Positions 49,122-58,447 are shown, counted from the stretch's first letter. The stretch is DNA of 64,000 nucleotides from Parvularcula sp039822105 (GCA_039822105.1 JBCBMW010000018.1:3332-67331); one strand, 5' to 3'. Translations and numbers: made by a program. The notes: a model not told the origin generated them from the sequence alone.

Positions 49122-50101
49122 GCCTCAGCGCCCCGCGCTTTTGGCAGGCCGCGCCGAACACCAGTCTTTCGGCCAAGCTGCTCTCGCCCCTCGGGGCGCT
49201 CTACCATGGAGAAGTGCAGCGGCGCCTGGCGTCCGCCACGCCCTATCGCGCCGACTGCCCCGTTCTTTGCGTCGGCAATGCCACTATGGGCGGTGTCGGC
49301 AAGACGCCTTTCGTTCGCATGCTGGCCCAGGAGTTAGAGAACGCAGGTGAGACGCCGCACATCCTGACCCGCGGCTATGGCGGATCGCTGAAGGGACCGG
49401 TCCAAGTGACGAGCGCCCACACGGCCGACCAGGTCGGCGATGAGCCGTTGATGCTGTCCCGCGACCAAACGGTCTGGGTCAGCCGGGACCGGCCCACGGG
49501 CGCCCGCGCGGCTGCGGATGCTGGTGCATCGGTGATCGTGATGGACGACGGCTTTCAAAACCCAAGCCTCGTCAAGGATCGCTCCCTGCTACTGGTCGAT
49601 GCGGCAAGCCTTTTTGGAAATCGCGAGGTCTTTCCCGCGGGACCTTTGCGAGAAAGGCCCGAGGCGGCCCTGGCCCGCGCCGACGCCGTCGTCAGCGTTC
49701 TTCCCTCCGAAGACGCTATGACACCTGAAAGCTTGAAAGCATTTGCCAGCGGATACCCCCTAGCCGAGGCTTGGTTCTCAATCGACCACGAGGCCATCCC
49801 GGAAGGCCCGCTGCTCGCCTTTTGCGGGATTGGCCGACCGGAACGTTTTGAGCAGTCATTGGCCTCAGCGGGCGCGCGCCTTGCCGGCTTTCGCGCTTTC
49901 GCCGATCACCACCCCTTCAAACCCGGCGAGCTTGGACAGCTTCGCCGGGAAGCCACGAGCCTTGGTGCAGAGCTCGTCACCACAGAAAAAGACTTCGTGC
50001 GGCTTGCACCAGCCGAACGACATGGCATCACTCCCATTCCCGGCGTGATGCGATGGCGCGGAGGCGAGCAAGTCCTCCGCCTCATCAAGGAGATGTTATG
50101 A
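49118..50101 (+). CDS. lpxK: tetraacyldisaccharide 4'-kinase
   Basis: 327-residue kinase that phosphorylates the lipid A disaccharide at the 4' position, using ATP. The P-loop is VGNATMGGVGKTPFVRML (about residue 52), then PHILTRGYGGSL and VIVMDDGFQNPSL, all diagnostic for LpxK. It is coupled to waaA upstream and to the acyltransferase downstream by four-base ATGA overlaps. Confidence 0.96.
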   Translation: MSLSAPRFWQAAPNTSLSAKLLSPLGALYHGEVQRRLASATPYRADCPVLCVGNATMGGVGKTPFVRMLAQELENAGETPHILTRGYGGSLKGPVQVTSAHTADQVGDEPLMLSRDQTVWVSRDRPTGARAAADAGASVIVMDDGFQNPSLVKDRSLLLVDAASLFGNREVFPAGPLRERPEAALARADAVVSVLPSEDAMTPESLKAFASGYPLAEAWFSIDHEAIPEGPLLAFCGIGRPERFEQSLASAGARLAGFRAFADHHPFKPGELGQLRREATSLGAELVTTEKDFVRLAPAERHGITPIPGVMRWRGGEQVLRLIKEML

Positions 50102-51036
50102 GCGACGCCACACTGACCACGGAAAAAGCGTGGGACGCGGATATTGCCCTCCCGGCCGTTCGTTCGAACCGTAAGCTGACCATTGGCAAGCGGATTGAAG
50201 CTTTCTTGTTTCTGGGCCTGCTGCGTATCTTGAAAAACTTTCCCATTGAACGGGCGGCGGGTTTCATGGGCCGTCTGCTGCGTACCGTCGGCCCCTTCAT
50301 CCCAGCGGTTCACAAGCGGGGGGATGCCAATCTCCGGCTGATCTACCCCGAGATGACCGCAGCGGAACGCTCAGCGATCCTGCGCGATGTGTGGGACAAT
50401 TTTGGCCGAACCGCTGCGGAGTATGCCCATTTTGCGACGCTTCCCGAGCGGATCATCATGGAGAACGCTCAAGTTTTGGCTCCGTACACCGATGGCCAAG
50501 CGCAAGCTGTCTTTGTGTCTGGGCACTTTGCGAACTGGGAAGCGATGGGCATTGCGCTGAAGCAGGCAGGGATACGCGGCGCGACGGTCTACCGTGCGCC
50601 GAACAATGCCCTCGTTGATGAGCATATTATCAAACTGCGGGGTGAGCACATCGGTCGCCTCCAAGTGCCAAAGGGCAAGCGCGGGGGCCGTGAGCTCCTG
50701 AAAGCCGCCAAAGACGGCTACTGCATCAACATGCTGGTTGATCAAAAACTCAACGACGGGATCGAAGTCCCGCTTCTTGGCCATCCTGCAATGACTGCTC
50801 CTGCGGCGGGACGGATTGCAAAGAAAAACGGTCTACCGATCATTCCGATCCAGCTGACGCGCAGACCAGGCTCCCGCTTTGTCGTCACCGTGCACGAACC
50901 GATCGATACATCGGAGGCTTCGGTCGAGGAGCTGACGGAGCAAGTCAACGACATCCTAGGAAGTTTCATCCAGGCGAGACCCGATCAGTGGCTGTGGTTC
51001 CACCGGCGTTGGCCCGCTGACATCACCCCTTGCTGA
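50098..51036 (+). CDS. LpxL-like lipid A acyltransferase
   Basis: 312-residue membrane-associated acyltransferase of the LpxL/LpxM (HtrB) family. The catalytic motif FVSGHFANWEAMG has the His and acidic residue of H-x4-D/E; CINMLVDQKLNDGIEVPLLGHPAMTAPAAGRIAKKNG is the second conserved block. It would add a secondary acyl chain to lipid A. Start MSDATL at 50098 overlaps the lpxK stop by ATGA. Which acyl chain it adds cannot be told. Confidence 0.9.
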   Translation: MSDATLTTEKAWDADIALPAVRSNRKLTIGKRIEAFLFLGLLRILKNFPIERAAGFMGRLLRTVGPFIPAVHKRGDANLRLIYPEMTAAERSAILRDVWDNFGRTAAEYAHFATLPERIIMENAQVLAPYTDGQAQAVFVSGHFANWEAMGIALKQAGIRGATVYRAPNNALVDEHIIKLRGEHIGRLQVPKGKRGGRELLKAAKDGYCINMLVDQKLNDGIEVPLLGHPAMTAPAAGRIAKKNGLPIIPIQLTRRPGSRFVVTVHEPIDTSEASVEELTEQVNDILGSFIQARPDQWLWFHRRWPADITPC

Positions 51037-51661
51037 GCGGAAATCTCAGCGCAAAGGTCGATCCGTCCGGACCCGTATCAATCAAGAAACAAGACCCGCC
51101 GATCGCATCCATCTGGGCCCGGGCAAGCGGTAGACCAAGGCCTGCGCCGCGCGGGTGGCGAGCGCCCTTGAACGGCGAGAAGAGATGCGCCTCTGCAAGC
51201 TCTGGCACACCGGAGCCGTCATCGCTGACGTGAAGCTCGATAAAGTCGCCCTGCGGAACAATCGTGAGATCAACCTGGGACCCTGCGGTCACGGCGTTAC
51301 GCAGGAGCTCGGTGAGCGCTGACACCGCCATTTGTTCGTCCGCACGCAGCGTCGCGTCCTCGCGGGCTGCGGACACCTGGGCCCGATCCGCGCCCAGCTC
51401 CTTGAGCGCCGCATCGATCACAGAGCGTAAGGAGACGTCTTGGATATCGGCGGGCTGCGGCTGTCCAAGCGCTTCGGCCCGGCGGCCCAGGGCCAGGATC
51501 GCCGCCATCCGATCATCGAGATATTGGGCATAGCGGTCCGCAGCGGGATCGCCCTGTTGCAGCAGGTATGTCTTGATGACGGCGAGGCCTCCCTCAAGAT
51601 TGCGCGTATCGTGGCGCAAAGCCTGAAAGGCACGTTTGAAGAAAGCCCCGTCGTCACTCAT
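51023..51661 (-). CDS. soluble histidine kinase without sensor domain
   Basis: 212-residue protein with only the two-part kinase core: a dimerisation/phospho-acceptor helix with H17 (ALRHDTRNLEG) at about 10-60 and an HATPase_c domain at about 105-210 with N-box TELLRNAV, G1 DDGSGVPE and G2 GAGLGLPLARAQMDAIGG. No membrane segment or PAS/GAF domain. The ATG at 51661 overlaps the stop of the flavoprotein gene by one base (TGATG), so the two are coupled. No response regulator is nearby. Its end overlaps the convergent lpxL-like gene by 14 bases. Confidence 0.82.
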   Translation of the reverse strand: MSDDGAFFKRAFQALRHDTRNLEGGLAVIKTYLLQQGDPAADRYAQYLDDRMAAILALGRRAEALGQPQPADIQDVSLRSVIDAALKELGADRAQVSAAREDATLRADEQMAVSALTELLRNAVTAGSQVDLTIVPQGDFIELHVSDDGSGVPELAEAHLFSPFKGARHPRGAGLGLPLARAQMDAIGGSCFLIDTGPDGSTFALRFPLSKG

Positions 51662-53139
51662 CAATCAAACACCGCAAGCAGCTTCAGCGCAGCTTTGTTG
51701 AAAGGTGTGAAAAGTTTCTTGAAGCTGTACTCGTCATAGGCCGCTTTGCTGATCTCACCGAGCGTCGGATACGGAGCGATCATCTTGTCAAATGCAGACA
51801 TCTTCATGCCATTGGCGACAGCCAGACAGAATTGCTGGATGATCTCACCAGCGTGATCGCCGACCACATCAGCGCCTAAGATCTTTCCGCCCGGGCCAAC
51901 GAGGACCTTCAAGAGGCCCTCGGTCTCGCCTTCTGCATTCGCGCGGTCGTTGTCGATGAACGGCGCACGGACGATCTCGTAGGAGATGCCCTTGGCTTTC
52001 GCCTCTGCCTCGGTCATGCCAACATGGGCGAGCTCCGGCTCCGTATAGGTCACCCACGGCGCCATCTCTTCTTTGTTCTTCCCGCCGAGGAATTTGAGGA
52101 GGATGTTGGTGAGCGCCAAGCGGCCATGATAGCCAGCAACATGCGTGAACTGACGGCCACCAGTGACGTCACCGACACCGTAGACGCGGGGATTGGAGGT
52201 GCGCAGACGCTTATCCACTTTGATCCCGCGCGGCGTGTACTCAATACCCGCCGCTTCGAGGCCAAGACCGTCCACGTTCGCCTTGCGGCCAACCGCGACG
52301 AGGAGCTGATCACCCGAGATGCGCTGCTCTTCACCGTTCACATCCACCGTGACGGTGATCTCGCTGCCGCTTTGCTCAACCTTGGTGGCTGTTGCGCCTT
52401 CCATGATGTTGAGACCATCTTTGATCAGGCGCTTACGGACCACATCTACGAGCTCAGGATCATCCTTGCCGAAGATCTTGCCGCGCTCGATCACCGTGAC
52501 CTCGCAGCCGAGGAGCCTGTGCGCCTGGGCCATCTCGCAACCAATGGGACCACCGCCTAGGACGAGAAGATGCTTGGGCTGGAACGTCTGGGTAAAGACC
52601 GTTTCGTTGGTCAGATAGCTGACATTGTCGAGGCCTTCGATCGGCGGAATGAAGGCCGAGGAGCCGGTCGCGACAACAAAGTGCTTGGCCACCACCTTCG
52701 TCGTGCCCGAGACAACCTCGCGAGGACCAACAAAATAGCCGCGATCGCGAAGCACGATGTTGCCGAACTCCTGCTCAAACCGCTCCTGACTATCGTGGTG
52801 CGCCAGATCGTTGATGACGTCGGCGACCCGGCCAATCACCCGGAGAAAGTCGACCTCTGGATCGACGGACTTGATGCCGAACCGCTCAGCATCCCTCATC
52901 GAGGCCGCCACCTTGGCCGACGCAATCAATGTCTTTGAAGGAACGCAGCCATAGTTGAGGCAGTCACCGCCCATTTTGGCGCCTTCAATCAGCACCGTCT
53001 TCTTACCCGTGAGACCGGCGCCGCCAGCAACGGTGAGGCCGCCTGAGCCGCCGCCGATGACACAGACATCCGCCTCAATCGTTTGGGTGATGGTTGGTGC
53101 TTGATCGGGTCTCGTCATCGTTCCGCTCGCGTCCGCCAT
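51661..53139 (-). CDS. MerA-like FAD-dependent disulfide oxidoreductase
   Basis: 492-residue flavoprotein of the lipoamide dehydrogenase/glutathione reductase class. FAD motif ADVCVIGGGSGGLTVA, redox-active C60-x4-C65 in MGGDCLNYGCVPSK, NADH motif LLVLGGGPIGCEMAQ, and the dimerisation domain (about 370-490). The usual His of the C-terminal HPT(x)SE motif is Tyr (PYPTLGE), as in mercuric reductase-like members; there is no N-terminal metal-binding domain and no terminal Cys pair, so true mercury reduction is not supported. ATG 53139 follows AGGAGAA. Divergent from rpmH and coupled to the kinase. Confidence 0.88.
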   Translation of the reverse strand: MADASGTMTRPDQAPTITQTIEADVCVIGGGSGGLTVAGGAGLTGKKTVLIEGAKMGGDCLNYGCVPSKTLIASAKVAASMRDAERFGIKSVDPEVDFLRVIGRVADVINDLAHHDSQERFEQEFGNIVLRDRGYFVGPREVVSGTTKVVAKHFVVATGSSAFIPPIEGLDNVSYLTNETVFTQTFQPKHLLVLGGGPIGCEMAQAHRLLGCEVTVIERGKIFGKDDPELVDVVRKRLIKDGLNIMEGATATKVEQSGSEITVTVDVNGEEQRISGDQLLVAVGRKANVDGLGLEAAGIEYTPRGIKVDKRLRTSNPRVYGVGDVTGGRQFTHVAGYHGRLALTNILLKFLGGKNKEEMAPWVTYTEPELAHVGMTEAEAKAKGISYEIVRAPFIDNDRANAEGETEGLLKVLVGPGGKILGADVVGDHAGEIIQQFCLAVANGMKMSAFDKMIAPYPTLGEISKAAYDEYSFKKLFTPFNKAALKLLAVFD

Positions 53140-53171
53140 GAAAGTTCTCCTAAGGGTGTTTCGTTGATGCG

Positions 53172-53200
53172 TTGACCAACGCGAAAGTTTCTGGTTATTC
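53172..53200 (+). promoter_or_regulatory. candidate promoter of rpmH-rnpA
   Basis: TTGACC (53172-53177) followed after 17 bases by TTATTC (53195-53200), 36 bases before the rpmH start. A TATAGA downstream at 53211 is an alternative -10 box. Confidence 0.35.
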
Positions 53201-53236
53201 GCGCGGTCTTTATAGAATTCTGGCCGGTGGTCCCCG

Positions 53237-53371
53237 ATGAAACGCACATTCCAGCCCAGCAACCTGAAGCGCAAACGCCGTCACGGCTATTTTGCACGCA
53301 AGAGCACCGTGGGTGGCCGTAAGGTCCTTCACGCGCGTCGCGCCAAGGGTCGCAAGCGCCTGTCGGCGTAG
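53237..53371 (+). CDS. rpmH: 50S ribosomal protein L34
   Basis: 44-residue L34. The frame reads MKRTFQPSNLKRKRRHGYFARKST, then VGGRKVLHARRAKGRKRLSA, the diagnostic L34 sequence, very rich in Arg and Lys. It lies eight bases before rnpA. No strong ribosome site is seen before the ATG (TCCCCG). Confidence 0.98.
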   Translation: MKRTFQPSNLKRKRRHGYFARKSTVGGRKVLHARRAKGRKRLSA

Positions 53372-53379
53372 CCGTCCAG

Positions 53380-53724
53380 GTGCTTACGCGCCGCGCGGAC
53401 TTTGTCCGGCTGCGTCGCGGAAAGCGAATTTCAAAACCCTCGTTCACGATGCAAGTGCTCCCGAATGAGCAGAACTTCGCACGCGTTGGGCTGACGGTTA
53501 CCAAAAAACTGGGAAACGCTGTCCAGAGGAACCGAATAAAACGGCGCCTCCGCGCAGCAGTCCGCGACGTCTTTCCGCTTCACGCATCGCCTAGCCATGA
53601 TTATGTGCTGCTGGCGAGGGACAGAGCCCTCACGATTCCGTATGGCGCTTTGCTTGACGAGCTTCGCGCCGCCCTCCTAGACCCCCGCGGTCGACCGGGC
53701 GCGCCGCGCCCTCAAGATACCTGA
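53380..53724 (+). CDS. rnpA: ribonuclease P protein component
   Basis: 114-residue basic protein subunit of RNase P, which matures tRNA 5' ends. It has the RNR motif (VQRNRIKRRLRAAVRD), with KRISKPSF and FARVGLTVTKKLGNAV before it. The start is GTG at 53380, eight bases after the rpmH stop. No yidD gene is found before yidC, which starts 47 bases after this stop. Confidence 0.95.
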   Translation: MLTRRADFVRLRRGKRISKPSFTMQVLPNEQNFARVGLTVTKKLGNAVQRNRIKRRLRAAVRDVFPLHASPSHDYVLLARDRALTIPYGALLDELRAALLDPRGRPGAPRPQDT

Positions 53725-53771
53725 CACCGGATCAGCGGCCGCCGCTCTTTCGGGACCAAAGAGAGCGTTCC

Positions 53772-55562
53772 ATGGATCGTAATTTTGTAGTCGCGATTGG
53801 CCTGGCCATGCTGATCTTCGTGGGCTGGGACGTGCTGGTGCTCGGCCCGCAGCGCGCGGCCATTGAAGAGGCCCAGCGAGAGGCCGCAGCGGCTGCTGCC
53901 GAAGCGCAGTCGGAAACCATCGGCGACCTGACCGCCGATTTGGCTTCGCCGACCTCGGTGGACGCTTCCCTCAGCCGGAATGATGCGCTGGACGCAGGCC
54001 CTGGGCGGATCCCGATTGAGACACCTGAGGTGATCGGCTCACTGAACCTCCGCGGCGCGACGCTCGATGATCTCTCTTTGAAGAACTACCGCGCGACCAC
54101 AGACCCGAATTCGCCGATGGTCCATGTGCTGTCGCCGCGCCAGACCCAGACCGCGACCTACCTTCGCTCTGGCCTGATCGTTGATGGCCGCAGCGACGAC
54201 AGTGTCGTGTGGTCAGCTCCCGTGGATGCCAAACTGACGCCGGAAACGCCGGTGACGCTCAGCCGCCAGGCTGGCGACGTTACCCACGAGCTGACGATCT
54301 CCGTCGATGACAAGTTCATGTTCACCACCGAGCACCGTGTGGTGAACGGCGGCGATGATCCCGCCGCCCTCCTGCCCTACGGCTTCGCGGTCCAGAAAGG
54401 CATTCCGGAAGACCTCAAGAACTTCATGATCCTCTTTGAGGGCCCCCTCGGTGTGGTGGACGGAGAGCTTCAAGCCCGGAAGTACAAGAAGCTCGACAAG
54501 CCGAAAAACACGATCGAAGAATCAGGCACCGGCGGCTGGGCAGGCGTCACCGACAAATACTGGTTGGCAGCAGCCGTTCCTCCGCAGTCAGAATCCTTTG
54601 AGCTCAAGCTCACCAAAGTCGACGGCGCACGGACACCAACTTATCGCTCAAGCTATCAGCTTGACGGGTTCATCTTGGAGCCTGGCCAGCAGGCCACGGT
54701 GACCTCCCACCTCTTTGCCGGGGCCAAGGTCGTTGAGACGCTCCAGGAGTACGAACAGGAACTCGGGATCACCGATTTCGATAAGGCGGTGGACTGGGGC
54801 TTCCTCTTCTTCCTGACCCGCCCGATTTTCCACACGATGCATTTCTTTGCTGTGCTGACGGGCAATTACGGCGTGGCGATCTTGCTCCTCACCCTAGTGG
54901 TGAAGGCCCTCCTCTTCCCGCTCGCCAATGCCAGCTATGTCTCGATGGCCGGTATGCGGAAAGTCGCGCCGGAAATGAAGCGCTTGCAAGAGCGGTACAA
55001 GGACGACCGGGTCAAGCAGCAGCAAGAGGTGATGGCGCTTTATAAAAAGCACAAGATCAACCCAGCGGCAGGCTGCCTACCGGTGCTGTTACAGATGCCG
55101 ATCTTCTTTGCGCTCTACAAAGTGCTCTTCACGACGATTGAGATCAGGCACGAGGGCTTCCTCTATATCCGCGACTTGGCGGAGCAAGACCCCACCAACA
55201 TTTTCAACCTGTTCGGCCTTCTGCCGTTTGACCCGACAGTGCTGCCGCTGCTGGGGCCGTTCCTCGGCATTGGCATCCTGCCGCTTCTGATGGGGGCCGC
55301 GATGTGGGTGCAGACGAAACTGAACCCTCCGCCTGCTGATCCTGTTCAGGCACAGGTCTTTGCCTTCCTGCCCCTGATCTTCATCTTCATCTTTGCACCG
55401 TTTGCGGCAGGCCTCGTGCTCTACTGGTTCTGGAACACATTCCTCGGCGTGGTGCAGCAATACGTGATCATGAAGCGTGCAGGCGCCGATGTGGACCTGA
55501 TCGGTAACATCAAAGACACGTTCAAACGCAAACCAGCAGCGGACACCAAACCAGCGGAGTGA
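53772..55562 (+). CDS. yidC: membrane protein insertase YidC
   Basis: 596-residue insertase. An N-terminal membrane anchor (MDRNFVVAIGLAMLIFVGWDVLV), a long periplasmic beta-rich domain (about 60-340), then the conserved five-helix 60-kDa inner membrane core (about 355-570) with NYGVAILLLTLVVKALLFPLANASYVSMAGMRKVAPEM, HKINPAAGCLPVLLQMPIFFALYKVL, and LVLYWFWNTFLGVVQQYVIM. A basic tail ends the protein. Length and order match Gram-negative YidC. It is downstream of rpmH-rnpA and three bases before a DUF1338 gene. Confidence 0.97.
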   Translation: MDRNFVVAIGLAMLIFVGWDVLVLGPQRAAIEEAQREAAAAAAEAQSETIGDLTADLASPTSVDASLSRNDALDAGPGRIPIETPEVIGSLNLRGATLDDLSLKNYRATTDPNSPMVHVLSPRQTQTATYLRSGLIVDGRSDDSVVWSAPVDAKLTPETPVTLSRQAGDVTHELTISVDDKFMFTTEHRVVNGGDDPAALLPYGFAVQKGIPEDLKNFMILFEGPLGVVDGELQARKYKKLDKPKNTIEESGTGGWAGVTDKYWLAAAVPPQSESFELKLTKVDGARTPTYRSSYQLDGFILEPGQQATVTSHLFAGAKVVETLQEYEQELGITDFDKAVDWGFLFFLTRPIFHTMHFFAVLTGNYGVAILLLTLVVKALLFPLANASYVSMAGMRKVAPEMKRLQERYKDDRVKQQQEVMALYKKHKINPAAGCLPVLLQMPIFFALYKVLFTTIEIRHEGFLYIRDLAEQDPTNIFNLFGLLPFDPTVLPLLGPFLGIGILPLLMGAAMWVQTKLNPPPADPVQAQVFAFLPLIFIFIFAPFAAGLVLYWFWNTFLGVVQQYVIMKRAGADVDLIGNIKDTFKRKPAADTKPAE

Positions 55563-55565
55563 GCC

Positions 55566-56357
55566 ATGACGCCCGAGCAGCTTTTTGATCAGCTTTGGGA
55601 GCGTTACGCAGGGCTCACACCGCAGGCGCAGCAGGTACAGGACCTGCTCGCTGCCCGCGGCGAGACGATCATAAATGATCACGTGGCGTTCCGGACCCTG
55701 AACGATCCGCGCCTTGGCATTGATAACCTCGCAAGGCCTTTCTTGGATCTCGGCTACACCGCGCAAGACACCTATGAATTCAAGGCGAAGCGCCTGTTTG
55801 CCCGCTACTATGCGCACGAGAACCAGGACTTGCCCAAGGTCTTCATCTCCGAGCTTCTGCTGGAAGAGTTTTCAGACGGTCTACAGGCGACGATGAAAGG
55901 TTTGGTCGATCAGCTGTTGGATGAACAGCTGGCAGATCCTCTCCTTCTCAACCAAGGCCGCCTCTGGCAGACCTCCCACGCGGACTACGAAAAGCTCTAC
56001 GAAGAGAGCGAGTACGCGGCTTGGCTGTCAGCTTTTGGTTTCTGCGCCAACCACTTCACGGTGTTCGTCAACAAGCTGACGAGTTTCGATAGTCTCCAGG
56101 ATCTCGCGGGTTTTATCGAAGACAGCGGCTATCCGATGAACACCTCGGGCGGCCTGATCAAAGGCTCACCGGATGTCTTTCTTGAGCAATGCTCAACGAT
56201 GGCGACGAAAATGCCGGTGACGTTCACGGACGGAACGTTTGAGTTGCCGAGCTGCTTCTACGAGTTTGCGACGCGTTATGAGCTGCCTGCCGGCGGTCTC
56301 TATCAAGGCTTCGTCGCCGCCAGTGCCGACAAGATTTTCGAGAGCACGAACCAGTAG
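55566..56357 (+). CDS. DUF1338 family protein (2-oxoadipate dioxygenase-like)
   Basis: 263-residue putative metal enzyme of the DUF1338 family, which includes HglS, a 2-oxoadipate dioxygenase/decarboxylase. Candidate iron ligands are H39 (INDHVAFRT), H163 (CANHFTVFVN) and E233 (CFYEFATRY), with R43 four residues after the first His as in the family. It starts PEQLFDQLWERYAGLTPQAQQV. It is shorter than the ~450-residue HglS forms, so the reaction may differ. Three bases after yidC. Confidence 0.82.
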   Translation: MTPEQLFDQLWERYAGLTPQAQQVQDLLAARGETIINDHVAFRTLNDPRLGIDNLARPFLDLGYTAQDTYEFKAKRLFARYYAHENQDLPKVFISELLLEEFSDGLQATMKGLVDQLLDEQLADPLLLNQGRLWQTSHADYEKLYEESEYAAWLSAFGFCANHFTVFVNKLTSFDSLQDLAGFIEDSGYPMNTSGGLIKGSPDVFLEQCSTMATKMPVTFTDGTFELPSCFYEFATRYELPAGGLYQGFVAASADKIFESTNQ

Positions 56358-56366
56358 GAGGTCGCC

Positions 56367-56777
56367 ATGGCCCTCTCTCAAGATGCCGAAGCTGCCCTGG
56401 TACGGCGCCCCGATGCGCCCGACCACTTCATGCGGATCAAGCCGGTCCAAAAACGCGTCACTGTGATGATTGATGGCGTCATCCTCGCGGAGACCGCCAG
56501 CGCCAAGCGGGTGATTGAGTTTGGCCGAGATATCTACGATCCCGTGCTCTACATTCCGCGCGATGATCTGCAGGCGGAGTTCAAGACACTCGAAAAATCA
56601 ACGCGCTGTCCTCTCAAGGGCGAAGCGAGCTATCACTCAGCGAAGTTGAGTGACGCACAGTGGGCAGACGAAATTGCTTGGTCCTACGACAAATCGTTTG
56701 ATTTCGCATCGGAAATCAAAGGTCTCGTGGCCTTTGATTCATCACGCGTAACCATCACCGAGGCCCCGCTCAGCTAG
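56367..56777 (+). CDS. DUF427 family protein
   Basis: 136-residue protein with the DUF427 sequence: RVTVMIDGVILAETASAKRV.EFG, DPVLYIPRDDLQAEF, STRCPLKGEASYHS, and AWSYDKSFDFASEIKGLVAFDSSRV. The family is a small beta-barrel with no known function. It follows the DUF1338 gene by nine bases with the same orientation, and its stop shares CTAG with metG. Confidence 0.9.
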   Translation: MALSQDAEAALVRRPDAPDHFMRIKPVQKRVTVMIDGVILAETASAKRVIEFGRDIYDPVLYIPRDDLQAEFKTLEKSTRCPLKGEASYHSAKLSDAQWADEIAWSYDKSFDFASEIKGLVAFDSSRVTITEAPLS

Positions 56778-58447
56778 TCGCGCGGAGCACCAAATTTCTC
56801 GGCCCACTCTTCGATCTGTTCGTCCTCAATCTTCTTAAAGAGCACCGCGGGCGCGTCAAAACTCTGACCGCGGGCAAGCGCATCGAGGATATTGGTGTCG
56901 GCTGATGGCCAGTTGTTCGTTGGCGTCCCAAACACACCGGCCAGTTTCTCCGCCGTAAACGGAATGACGGGGGCAGAGAGGGTGGCATAAAGCGGGATCA
57001 GGTTCAGTGCCGTGCGGACAATCATGCCCGCGCGTTCCTTGTCGTCCTTAAAAACCGCCCAAGGCGCCGCCGCCTGGAGATACTCATTGCCGAGAACCCA
57101 TGCCGCGCGCAGTTCGGCGCAAGCCTTGCGGAACTCCATGGCCGCGAGATGCTCAGTATAGGCAGAAATCCGCGCCTTCAGGTCGGCTTCAAGCTTGGCT
57201 TCAGCGTCCCCCGGCTCACCACCATCGGGAACCTGGCCATCGAACTTGGAACCCGTGAACCGGGCGATACGGTTGACGAAATTGCCGAGGACATCCGCGA
57301 GATCTTTGTTCACCGTTGCGGCAAAGGTCTCAAGCGTGAAGGCTGTATCGTCCGACTCCGGCGCATTGGCCATCAGGTACCAGCGCCAATAGTCAGCGGG
57401 CAAGAGCTCCAGCGCCTGATCCATAAAGATCCCGCGCCCCTCGGATGTCGAGAACTTGCCCCCGTACCAGGTGAGCCAGTTCAGGCTTTTGAGCTGATCC
57501 ACCTTCTTCCACGGCTCACCGGAGCCAAGGATGGTGCAAGGGAAACTGACCGTGTGGAACGCCACATTGTCCTTGCCCATGAACTCCACATAGCGGACAT
57601 CATCCGCGCCTTCGTCCTCGCGCCACCATGTGCGATAGTCCGCACCGAGCTTTTCTTCGGTTGATGCGATGTAAGCGATCGGTGCATCGAACCAGACATA
57701 GAACACTTTGCCCGGAAGCTCCGGCACCGGAACACCCCAGGAAAGATCCCGTGTGATCGACCGGTCCCGAAGACCCTCATCCAGCCATTTGTAGGCAATT
57801 GAGCGTGTCAGAACCGGCCAATCCGGATGCGCATCGACCCAGGCCCGCACATCGTCTTCAAGCTTCGACTGGAGAAGATGCAGGTGCTTGGTTTTTTTGA
57901 GCTCAATGTCCCGTGAACCGGAAATGGCCGAATACGGTTCAATCAGATCTGTTGGATCCAGAAGCTTCCCGCAATTGTCGCACTGGTCGCCGCGGGCCTT
58001 TTCATAGCCGCAGTTCGGGCACGTGCCTTCGACATAGCGGTCCGGAAGAAAGCGTTCGTCAGTGTTCGAATAAACTTGCTCTTCTTCGACTTCGGCGAGG
58101 TATCCCCGCTCCTTGAGCTTGGCGGCGAATTCCTGGGTCAGGGCATGGTTCTGCGGCGATGACGAACGCCCGAAATGATCAAAGCTGAGGCCGAACTCTG
58201 CGCCCGCTTTCTTCTGAAGCTCATGCTGCTCAGCGCAGTAGTCCGCCACGTCTTGGCCTGCTGCGCGCGCTGCCAGCTCCGCCGGGGTGCCATGCTCGTC
58301 GGTCGCGCAAATATAGAGGACGTCGTTGCCCCGCGCGCGTTCAAACCGTGCGTAGACGTCGGCGGGCAGCATCGAGCCGACAAGGTTCCCCAGATGCTTG
58401 ATGCCGTTGATGTAGGGGAGAGCGGAAGTGATCAGAATGCGCGTCAT
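56774..58447 (-). CDS. metG: methionine--tRNA ligase
   Basis: 557-residue class I synthetase. It begins ILITSALPYINGIKHLGNLVGSMLPADVYAR (HIGH region HLGN). The zinc site has two CxxC motifs (CPNCGYEKARGDQCDNCG). The KMSKS loop reads GKFSTSEGRG, a family variant. The anticodon-binding domain follows; there is no C-terminal tRNA-binding extension. Length matches the two-CxxC type. The ATG at 58447 fits the usual family start. Confidence 0.96.
   Translation of the reverse strand: MTRILITSALPYINGIKHLGNLVGSMLPADVYARFERARGNDVLYICATDEHGTPAELAARAAGQDVADYCAEQHELQKKAGAEFGLSFDHFGRSSSPQNHALTQEFAAKLKERGYLAEVEEEQVYSNTDERFLPDRYVEGTCPNCGYEKARGDQCDNCGKLLDPTDLIEPYSAISGSRDIELKKTKHLHLLQSKLEDDVRAWVDAHPDWPVLTRSIAYKWLDEGLRDRSITRDLSWGVPVPELPGKVFYVWFDAPIAYIASTEEKLGADYRTWWREDEGADDVRYVEFMGKDNVAFHTVSFPCTILGSGEPWKKVDQLKSLNWLTWYGGKFSTSEGRGIFMDQALELLPADYWRWYLMANAPESDDTAFTLETFAATVNKDLADVLGNFVNRIARFTGSKFDGQVPDGGEPGDAEAKLEADLKARISAYTEHLAAMEFRKACAELRAAWVLGNEYLQAAAPWAVFKDDKERAGMIVRTALNLIPLYATLSAPVIPFTAEKLAGVFGTPTNNWPSADTNILDALARGQSFDAPAVLFKKIEDEQIEEWAEKFGAPRD

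Noticed and set aside
51661..53139. Mercury reductase (merA)
   Set aside because: No N-terminal metal-binding domain, no C-terminal Cys pair and no mer genes nearby, so only a MerA-like flavoprotein is supported.
57430..57470. Missing KMSKS in metG as a sign of inactivity
   Set aside because: The loop reads KFSTS, a variant found in active methionyl-tRNA synthetases; the rest of the enzyme is intact.
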